Shown here: positions 14,779-19,717 of the stretch, one piece after another
How the letters are laid out: each line of letters starts with the position of its first letter
Numbering within the stretch: the stretch's first letter is position 1
DNA from: Pseudomonadota bacterium
GTDB taxonomy: Bacteria; Desulfobacterota; BSN033; WVXP01; G020346125
Direction of reading: 5' to 3'
Assembly: GCA_030672465.1 (NCBI GenBank)
Contig: DAOVGJ010000094.1
Location: 1 to 19,717 of the forward strand
DNA: 19,717 nt
The notes under the pieces: generated by a model
Told to the model about the DNA's origin: nothing
The model's database searches: none
What the model saw: only the letters and a program-made list of their open reading frames with translations
Program-made: the position numbers and the translations under genes

Positions 14779-14814
14779 ATTTGTAAAAAGGTTGCACTCA
14801 AGGAGGTACTGGTC

Positions 14815-15732
14815 ATGGTTGAGAAGGCAGAAAAGATATGGATGGATGGAGAGCTGATCCCGTGGGATGAGGCCAGGGTTCACATTTTAACCCATACCCT
14901 CCACTATGGGCTGGGGGTATTTGAGGGCATCCGATGTTATCTTTGCCACGATGGGTCATCGGCCATATTCAGGTTAAGGGAACATGTGGATCGCCTGTTC
15001 GATTCGGCAAAAATCGGCGATCTCCAAATGCCTTTCTCCAAGGAGGAGATCGCGGAGGGCTGCAAGGAGACCCTGAGGGCAAATGACTTAAAGGAAGGAT
15101 ATATTCGACCCATCGCCTTCGTCTCTGAGGGAGTGATGGGGGTTTACCCGGCGGATAACCCGATCCGCGTGGCCATCATCACATGGCCCTGGGGGGCATA
15201 TCTGGGAGATGAGGCCTTGGAGAAGGGCATCAGGATCAAGATCTCTTCCTTTACTCGCCATCACGTCAACGTAATGATGACCAAGGCGAAAATTTGTGGA
15301 AATTATGTCAACTCTGTTCTGGCAAAGAGGGAAGTGGTCAAAATGGGATATGATGAAGCCCTCATGCTGGATACCGAGGGATACGTCTCAGAAGCCAGCG
15401 GGGAGAACATCTTCATGGTTAAAGACGGAATTTTGAAGACAACCCCTCTCACTTCGATCCTGCCGGGGATTACGAGGGATTCCGTTATTCAAATAGCCAA
15501 GGCAAAGGGTTGGCCCGTCATCGAGGAACGATTTACGCGGGATGAGCTCTATGCGGCTCATGAGGCCTTTTTTACGGGCACGGCGGCCGAGGTAACCCCA
15601 ATCAGGGAAGTGGATGATCGGGCCATTGGTGCGGGGGGTATTGGACCCCTTACCAAGGTCATTCAGGCGACCTTTTTCGATGTGGTTAAGGGAAAGCTCG
15701 ATGAATATCGCCACTGGCTCACCTCCCTCTAA
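14815..15732 (+). CDS. ilvE: Branched-chain amino acid aminotransferase
   Basis: The 305-residue fold-type IV PLP enzyme transfers the amino group between Leu/Ile/Val and 2-oxoglutarate. Seen: HTLHYGLGVFEGIRCY (27-42), the PLP lysine K159 in TKAKICGNYVNS, the glutamate region SEASGENIF (192-200), and the phosphate/substrate loop FFTGTAAEVTPI (252-263), typical of IlvE rather than D-amino acid or aminodeoxychorismate enzymes. ATG 14815 has a strong AAGGAGGT eight bases upstream; an in-frame ATG at 14746 lies before the candidate -10 and is rejected. A YacP-like gene follows after 27 bases. Confidence 0.95.
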   Translation: MVEKAEKIWMDGELIPWDEARVHILTHTLHYGLGVFEGIRCYLCHDGSSAIFRLREHVDRLFDSAKIGDLQMPFSKEEIAEGCKETLRANDLKEGYIRPIAFVSEGVMGVYPADNPIRVAIITWPWGAYLGDEALEKGIRIKISSFTRHHVNVMMTKAKICGNYVNSVLAKREVVKMGYDEALMLDTEGYVSEASGENIFMVKDGILKTTPLTSILPGITRDSVIQIAKAKGWPVIEERFTRDELYAAHEAFFTGTAAEVTPIREVDDRAIGAGGIGPLTKVIQATFFDVVKGKLDEYRHWLTSL

Positions 15733-15759
15733 TCTTTTTCCTTTCAGGTAGTTAAGAAG

Positions 15760-16287
15760 GTGGCTACCCGACTCATCGTCGATGGATATAATCTCATCCG
15801 ACAGTCTCCATCCCTGAGGGAGGTGGAATCGAGGGACCTCCAGATGGGGAGGGAGGCATTGATCCGTCAACTTGCCTCCTATAAGAGGGTTCGTGGGTAC
15901 GAGATCACCGTCGTATTCGATGGTTGGCGATCAGGTAGTTTGACGCAAAGCCAGCAATGGGAGAGGGGAATTCTCGTGGTCTATTCGAAGAGGGATGAAA
16001 GAGCGGATGAGGTAATCAAGCGCATGGCGAAGAGGTTCGGGCAGGGAGCGGTGGTTGTCTCGTCGGACCGGGAGGTTACCCATTTCGCCGAAAAGGTCGG
16101 GGCCACGGCTGTCTCCTCGGAGGAGTTCGAGGGGAGAATGGGGATAGCGGTGGTCATGGAACAGAAGGAAATGGATCCGGAAGAGGTGGACGACGACAAA
16201 AGGGGAAAGGGGACCAAAAAGAAAGGGCCGGCGAGGAGGCCTTCCAGGAGAAGGAGACGTACGATTCAGCGATTAAAGAAGTTGTGA
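15760..16287 (+). CDS. NYN-domain (YacP/Rae1-like) putative ribonuclease
   Basis: The 175-residue protein has a PIN-like NYN nuclease core: LIVDGYNLI (5-13) with the first catalytic Asp, VVFDGW (about 50-55), the acidic DERADEVIKRM stretch and VVSSDREV (about 97-104). In Bacillus, Rae1/YacP cleaves mRNA on the ribosome. The C-terminal ~30 residues, after an acidic MDPEEVDDD segment, are a very basic tail rich in Lys and Arg that could bind RNA or the ribosome. The start is GTG 15760. It is probably cotranscribed with ilvE. The activity is inferred from the family. Confidence 0.88.
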   Translation: MATRLIVDGYNLIRQSPSLREVESRDLQMGREALIRQLASYKRVRGYEITVVFDGWRSGSLTQSQQWERGILVVYSKRDERADEVIKRMAKRFGQGAVVVSSDREVTHFAEKVGATAVSSEEFEGRMGIAVVMEQKEMDPEEVDDDKRGKGTKKKGPARRPSRRRRRTIQRLKKL

Positions 16288-16471
16288 TCCCCTTGGGGCA
16301 AAGCCAAATCCTAAATCGACTCGGCCGAGCTCGTCGCGGGCCGAAGCACTAAATACGAAACAAATCCTAATTTCCAAATTTCAAATCCAAAACCGTTTAG
16401 TTCCCTTGGAATTTGCTCGTATTTTCTCCTTTACGCATACGCAAATATTTATGTCGTCACATATATCTATC
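16288..16471. other. Intergenic region between convergent genes with inverted repeat and CAAATCC repeats
   Basis: No gene. TCGGCC (16321-16326) and GGCCGA (16339-16344) can form a stem. Three CAAATCC copies and AT-rich degenerate repeats follow up to about 16390. This composition recalls dispersed intergenic repeats of deltaproteobacterial genomes. No clear terminator with a T-run was found for either flanking gene. Confidence 0.35.
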
Positions 16472-17062
16472 TTATAGACGCAGCTTGTTCTCAGAACCCG
16501 CAAGAAGCCTTTGGATGTTACCGTAGTGGCGGTAGCAGATGAGTCCGGCGATGATCAGGCTGGCGATCACGTACGGTTTCGATTGTGTCAAGATGGTAAT
16601 GAGGATGGGCATTACCGCCGCCGCCGTCAAAGAGCCGAGGGAGACAAACTTCCATTTCAACACCACGCCGAAAAAGATAACGGCGTCGATCAAGACCGCC
16701 AAAGGGGTAATACCCAGGTAAACGCCGAGGGCCGTCGCCACCCCTTTTCCCCCTTTGAATTTCAAAAAGACGGGGAAGAGATGTCCCGCAAAGGCGGAAA
16801 GGGCGACGAGGCAAACCCAGCCGTCGGATCCCATGAGCCATAAAGCGAGAAGAACCGGTATCAGCCCCTTAAGGCAATCGCCTACCAGGGTAAGGGCCCC
16901 CAATTTTTTCCCCGCCGTCCGAAAGATGTTTGTGGCCCCGATATTGCGGCTCCCCTCCGTGCGGGGATCCACATCGGAGAAGGCCTTGCTCAAAAGCAAG
17001 CCGGTGGGGATGGAGCCAGCCAGGTAACCTAAGATGATTAGTCCAATACCTGCAACGAGCAT
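16472..17062 (-). CDS. plsY: Glycerol-3-phosphate acyltransferase PlsY (acyl-phosphate dependent)
   Basis: The 196-residue integral membrane enzyme acylates glycerol-3-phosphate with the acyl-phosphate made by PlsX. The PlsY motifs are present: GSIPTG near residue 16, GSRNIGATN (about 38-46), FKGGKGVATALGV (about 100-112) and RHYGNIQRL near the C-terminus. About five to seven hydrophobic segments. ATG 17062 has GAGGGA about nine bases upstream; upstream in-frame TTG codons (17092, 17077) are possible. It stands alone, about 12 kb from plsX, converging on the YacP-like gene. Confidence 0.95.
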   Translation of the reverse strand: MLVAGIGLIILGYLAGSIPTGLLLSKAFSDVDPRTEGSRNIGATNIFRTAGKKLGALTLVGDCLKGLIPVLLALWLMGSDGWVCLVALSAFAGHLFPVFLKFKGGKGVATALGVYLGITPLAVLIDAVIFFGVVLKWKFVSLGSLTAAAVMPILITILTQSKPYVIASLIIAGLICYRHYGNIQRLLAGSENKLRL

Positions 17063-17167
17063 CGGTTTGTCCCTCAACCAGTGGATATTCAAAGTCTATA
17101 TTAAATAAAAGGGGGTGGGTTGTAAAGGGGAAGTTGGGGCGGGGTAGATTGAAAGGGACAAGGGGTT

Positions 17168-17638
17168 TCATTCGATAATAATGGTAAAGGTTCCCTCCAC
17201 AACGCAATCGCTTGTCACATCCCACCAGAATAGGCCCCAAATCGTGTCGCCGTCCTCGAAATCCACCACGTAGAAGTCGATTTCTTCTCCATCCGCAGTA
17301 ATGAGCCAGAGCCGGTCGTCCCGAAGATCGCCCCAGAAATCGATGAGAACCGTTTCGCCATTAAGAAGTCCTAGCTCATCGAAGAACAAGTCGCAGTCCC
17401 AGTCCACGGTAACGTTGCCAAATTCGATCCGGGTTGGTGTGGGCGGGATTTCTCCCGGGTCGCATTGATCTCCGGTGCTGGTAATATCCAAGGTGGCAAT
17501 GTAGAAACCGGTATATGCCGCATTAACGCCACAGCCGGAAGAATAATAATATACGCCGCTACCGCCGTCGTCCCCACATGACGCCATGCAGAGGATGATG
17601 GCTACCACCGGTATGATTCTCAGCCTTCTTGAACCCAT
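17168..17638 (-). CDS. Predicted lipoprotein of unknown function
   Basis: The 156-residue product begins with a basic segment, a hydrophobic core (about 8-18) and the lipobox CMAS-C, so lipidation is expected at C21. The mature part is acidic, beta-rich in appearance, and has four more cysteines (C36, C59, C82, C145) that could form two disulfides in the periplasm. The +2 residue is Gly followed by Asp-Asp. Tryptophans cluster late (WGLFWWD, about 134-140). I do not recognise a family. No convincing ribosome-binding site precedes the ATG. It lies between plsY and a secreted PEBP-family gene on the same strand. Confidence 0.72.
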   Translation of the reverse strand: MGSRRLRIIPVVAIILCMASCGDDGGSGVYYYSSGCGVNAAYTGFYIATLDITSTGDQCDPGEIPPTPTRIEFGNVTVDWDCDLFFDELGLLNGETVLIDFWGDLRDDRLWLITADGEEIDFYVVDFEDGDTIWGLFWWDVTSDCVVEGTFTIIIE

Positions 17639-17702
17639 AATTGATGCTGTTAGGCTGCTGAACCTGTGAAGAGATGGGTCTTCTCATAAGCCTGGCAATC
17701 TA

Positions 17703-18260
17703 TTACCTCTTATATTTTCCTATCAATTGGCCTTCGGCCAAGATATGTCCCTCCATGGCTTTCAGCAATTCCTTTTTCGTTATTCCGGGTTCAAGATTCA
17801 TTTCCGTATCTAATGCATAGAGCTTGAAATAATACCTATGCGTGCCGCTGGGGGGACATGGCCCGCCGTAGCCGATTTTGCGGAAATCATTCATTCCCTG
17901 TATCGAACCATTTTCGAGCGTCTTTTGAGGTGGTACGCTCTCAGGGAGCTCCTTCATGTCCGCCGGGAGATTGAACAGAACCCAGTGTACCCATGTCCCC
18001 ATTGGCGCATCCGGGTCATCGCATATAAGGGCGATGCTCTTGGTTCCGTTGGGGACGGAACTCCATGCCAAGGGTGGAGAGATATCGGTACCATCGCACG
18101 TATATTGTTTCGGTATCATGCCCCCTTCCTCGAAGGCCGTGCTCTTGATTTTGATTTCCATCTTTTTTCCTCCCACCGTTTCTGCGTTGGATTGATCCCT
18201 GTCTTGCCAAAGGCAAAGTAACATGAACGTAATGACCAAGCAACACATTTTCCGAAACAT
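17703..18260 (-). CDS. Secreted YbhB/YbcL-type PEBP-family (Raf kinase inhibitor-like) protein
   Basis: The 185-residue phosphatidylethanolamine-binding-protein homologue has an N-terminal signal peptide (hydrophobic LVITFMLLCLW near residues 8-18, likely cleavage after the SNA near 26). Seen: the ligand-site motif DDPDAPMGTWVHW and YGGPCPPSGTHRYYFKLYALD, split here as YGGPCPPSGTHRYY then FKLYALD, both diagnostic of the bacterial YbhB/YbcL branch. ATG 18260 has AGGAGG about nine bases upstream; an in-frame start at 18302 is rejected because it precedes the signal peptide. The biochemical role of this branch is unknown. A repeat copy separates it from the cupin gene. Confidence 0.9.
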   Translation of the reverse strand: MFRKMCCLVITFMLLCLWQDRDQSNAETVGGKKMEIKIKSTAFEEGGMIPKQYTCDGTDISPPLAWSSVPNGTKSIALICDDPDAPMGTWVHWVLFNLPADMKELPESVPPQKTLENGSIQGMNDFRKIGYGGPCPPSGTHRYYFKLYALDTEMNLEPGITKKELLKAMEGHILAEGQLIGKYKR

Positions 18261-18302
18261 TGGTATTTTCCTCCTCTTGTCAAGATCGTGATTTGATATC
18301 AA

Positions 18303-18324
18303 TGAAAAACTGGAAAAAGAAGCT
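18303..18324. repeat. Second copy of the dispersed TGAAAAACTGGAAAAAG repeat
   Basis: These 22 bases match 12291-12312 with one mismatch (the first 17 are identical). The copy lies between the cupin stop and the PEBP start on the minus strand. It looks like a solitary or truncated end of the element seen between ribH and nusB. Confidence 0.5.
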
Positions 18325-18682
18325 AGTCCTCCAATTGTGTTAGCATGCTTCCTATCCTCGTCACGTAGATATGGGAAAACTCCGAGTCCTCGGTAGCACC
18401 ATGCCAGTGCTTCTCCCCCGCCGGGATAAGGACGACATCCCCCTCGGTCACAATCCTCTCTTCATTCTCCGTAGCTACGATGCCCCTTCCAGCAGTGACT
18501 ATCAGGATTTGTTCGCTGTCGTGGGCATGAAACTTGTTCCGCACGCCCTTACCGAAGTTCACGATATTCACATTAAACTCTTTACTATCAAGCACCAGGA
18601 GCTGTCTCGTCACATCTAATCCCGTAAAGAGGGGATGAGCATGAGGCTCCTTATATACATCGCTGATTTTGACGATTTTCAT
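18323..18682 (-). CDS. Single-domain cupin protein
   Basis: The 119-residue protein is a small cupin barrel. Motif 1 holds H52, H54 and E58 (NKFHAHDSEQI) and motif 2 holds H92 (GDVVLIPAGEKHWHGAT), the standard 3-His/1-Glu metal site. ATG 18682 has GGGAGGAAG just upstream. An in-frame upstream start at 18799 would run through the tRNA fragment and is rejected. The fold binds a metal in many enzymes and sensors; substrate unknown here. It is the last host-side gene before the tRNA remnant. Confidence 0.87.
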   Translation of the reverse strand: MKIVKISDVYKEPHAHPLFTGLDVTRQLLVLDSKEFNVNIVNFGKGVRNKFHAHDSEQILIVTAGRGIVATENEERIVTEGDVVLIPAGEKHWHGATEDSEFSHIYVTRIGSMLTQLED

Positions 18683-18746
18683 CTCTTCCTCCCTAGCGCG
18701 TGTACTGGAGGCCCTCAACTTGCGGTCTGAACCAGACGCGCAAAAG

Positions 18747-18794
18747 TGGTCGGGAGAGGAGATTTGAACTCCCGACCACTTGCTCCCGAAGCAG
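18747..18794 (-). other. 3' fragment of tRNA-Pro(CGG): putative attachment site
   Basis: On the minus strand, from 18794 to 18747, the sequence reads as the 3' part of a tRNA: the anticodon loop TTCGGGA (anticodon CGG, Pro), the 3' strand GCAAG of the anticodon stem, a five-base variable loop TGGTC, a T-arm GGGAG-TTCAAAT-CTCCT and an acceptor end CTCCCG-A-CCA. The 5' acceptor strand and D-arm are absent upstream, and the acceptor 3' strand is one base short (six instead of seven), so it is not a functional tRNA. A fragment running from the anticodon region to CCA is the usual core left by tyrosine-integrase insertion. A 13-bp inverted repeat (18744-18756 with 18769-18781) lies inside; a chance hairpin terminator is the alternative reading. 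Confidence 0.7.
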
Positions 18795-18795
18795 A

Positions 18796-19209
18796 TCATG
18801 GAGGATTACGTAACCCCTTGGAATAATTTAACTAATTGACTTTGTTACAGTTTCAGTGTACAGTCAGTATAAACAAAAGAAGCTAAAAAATCAATTGGTG
18901 TCACATTTATGTCACAAGGCAAAGCATAGCCGGGCCGTTAGAAAAGTGCAGAGTAACTCAGTTTTGGCTTTGAAGCTCAGCTAAAAAAAGTAGCTCGACA
19001 CTACATTGTCGAAAATGGCAAAGTCTATGGGCTTTATGACTTCCGATGATCCTCTGGTGGGATAGCCGGTTTATTGACTATGTGCCATTGGGCCAAGAAG
19101 TATGAACCGGCGGACCTGCGGATTGGGAAAAGATTCGGCCTGATATGGATGAAGAAAAGAAAGGGAACCAACAATTGCCAAAAAATCACATATGAAAGGA
19201 GACAGTCAT
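18796..19209. other. Gene-poor stretch beside the tRNA fragment
   Basis: Noticeably richer in A+T than the DNA to the left. It has a TGTCACATTTATGTCACAA motif (18899-18917) of the direct-repeat kind common next to attachment sites. One short plus-strand open segment (18966-19049) translates to a protein-like string ending ENGKVYGLYDFR and a stop, with a stop four codons before it. It may be a decayed gene end. I can assign nothing else. Confidence 0.4.
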
Positions 19210-19717
19210 ATGGACGCTATTTTAGTAGAACATATGCGTGATTTTATGGCGTCAAAGAATTCGGAAGAGCTAGTCCAAATTTGGGTAGAAAACGACAGGA
19301 CGAAGTACGTGGAAGAAGCATTTGAAGCAATACGCCAGATACTTGACGAACGAGGTGAAACGATCCCACCTCAATTGCCAATACGGGAGGAAAGGCCAAC
19401 AAGGAAGAAGCAGGGGATAGAAAGGGAACGTGGAGGGTTCTTTTCGTTCCGCACACTGATCAGTCCCATCGTGATCAAAATTATCTATGTGCTTGGGATG
19501 CTGGGTCTTACTATCGGTGGTATCGTGATGATTAAGATGGGTTTGGATGTGATGAGTTTGGGTGCCGAAAAACTGAATATTTTTGGCAGACAGATATCTT
19601 TCAACAAACAAATATTGATAGGAATAACACTAATCGTGCTAGGCAATCTCGCCTGGCGTCTAGTTTGTGAAGGCTGGATTTTGCTTTTTAGAATGCGCGA
19701 TATATTAGGCTCGATAG
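19210..19717 (+). CDS. DUF4282-domain membrane protein (partial, 3' end outside window)
   Basis: The frame opens at ATG 19210, preceded by AAAGGAG about eight bases upstream, and stays open for 169 codons to the edge. The N-terminal part (1-56) is hydrophilic and helical. It is followed by a basic proline-containing linker (57-76) and a DUF4282-like membrane domain: SFRTLISPIVIK, a first hydrophobic span (about 91-110), a polar loop, and a second (about 135-160) with NLAWRLVCEGWILLFRM. DUF4282 proteins are short membrane proteins of unknown function found in bacteria and archaea. It is the only gene on the far side of the tRNA fragment, so it may be element-borne. The domain call is from pattern memory. 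Confidence 0.75.
   Translation, partial: MDAILVEHMRDFMASKNSEELVQIWVENDRTKYVEEAFEAIRQILDERGETIPPQLPIREERPTRKKQGIERERGGFFSFRTLISPIVIKIIYVLGMLGLTIGGIVMIKMGLDVMSLGAEKLNIFGRQISFNKQILIGITLIVLGNLAWRLVCEGWILLFRMRDILGSI

Noticed and set aside
18683..18799. N-terminal extension of the cupin to 18799
   Set aside because: The extension is a translation of the tRNA fragment and low-quality sequence; ATG 18682 has a good ribosome-binding site and begins the conserved domain.
19244..19611. Minus-strand open frames opposite the right-edge gene
   Set aside because: The plus-strand frame has a ribosome-binding site and a DUF4282-like domain; the antisense frames have neither.

Overview
The window looks like chromosome of an anaerobic Desulfobacterota-type (former Deltaproteobacteria) organism. 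The evidence is gene order: DUF177 - rpmF - plsX - ... - fabG - acpP - fabF - dCMP deaminase - nrdR - ribE - ribBA - ribH - nusB is the arrangement I associate with that group. The sodium-pump decarboxylase genes and an acyl-CoA dehydrogenase fit an anaerobic lifestyle. The lineage is an inference from synteny and protein style, not from a marker-gene search. TTG and GTG starts are common (acyl-CoA dehydrogenase, fabF, nusB; ribE, yacP-like).

Layout. (1) 1-2819, minus strand: a membrane biotin-dependent decarboxylase operon, read as a 51-residue OadG-like peptide, then oadB, then oadA, which runs off the left edge before its biotin domain. (2) 2820-3121: a divergent control region with a good sigma70-type promoter for each side, a 14-nt palindrome and an 11-bp tandem repeat. 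(3) 3122-8531, plus strand: DUF177, L32, PlsX, an acyl-CoA dehydrogenase, FabG, ACP, FabF. The acyl-CoA dehydrogenase sits where fabH and fabD are expected. (4) 8532-8888: a gene-free stretch with a large imperfect palindromic element and a second hairpin. (5) 8889-13469, plus strand: dCMP deaminase, NrdR, riboflavin synthase, RibBA, lumazine synthase, a repeat-filled gap, NusB and a free-standing M17 aminopeptidase N-terminal-domain protein. ribD is missing from its usual place. (6) 13482-14432, minus: UDP-glucuronate decarboxylase. (7) 14815-16287, plus: a branched-chain aminotransferase and a YacP-like NYN nuclease. (8) 16472-18682, minus: PlsY, an orphan lipoprotein, a secreted PEBP-family protein and a cupin. 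(9) 18747-18794: the 3' part only of a tRNA-Pro(CGG) on the minus strand, the footprint expected at one end of a tRNA-integrated element. (10) 18796-19717: A+T-richer DNA with about 400 bases lacking a convincing gene, then a DUF4282 membrane protein running off the right edge.

How the parts work together. PlsX and PlsY (12 kb apart) form the acyl-phosphate route that begins phospholipid synthesis, fed by FabG/ACP/FabF. RibE, RibBA and RibH make riboflavin, the precursor of the FAD used by the acyl-CoA dehydrogenase. dCMP deaminase and NrdR concern deoxynucleotide supply. The decarboxylase would couple oxaloacetate (or a related acid) decarboxylation to sodium export.

The points most worth following up are the tRNA fragment as an island boundary, the acyl-CoA dehydrogenase in the fabH/fabD slot, the tiny gamma subunit, the operator-like repeats at the divergent promoters, and three structured intergenic elements. 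I found no CRISPR array, rRNA, complete tRNA, transposase or integrase here, and no clearly new multi-gene system.
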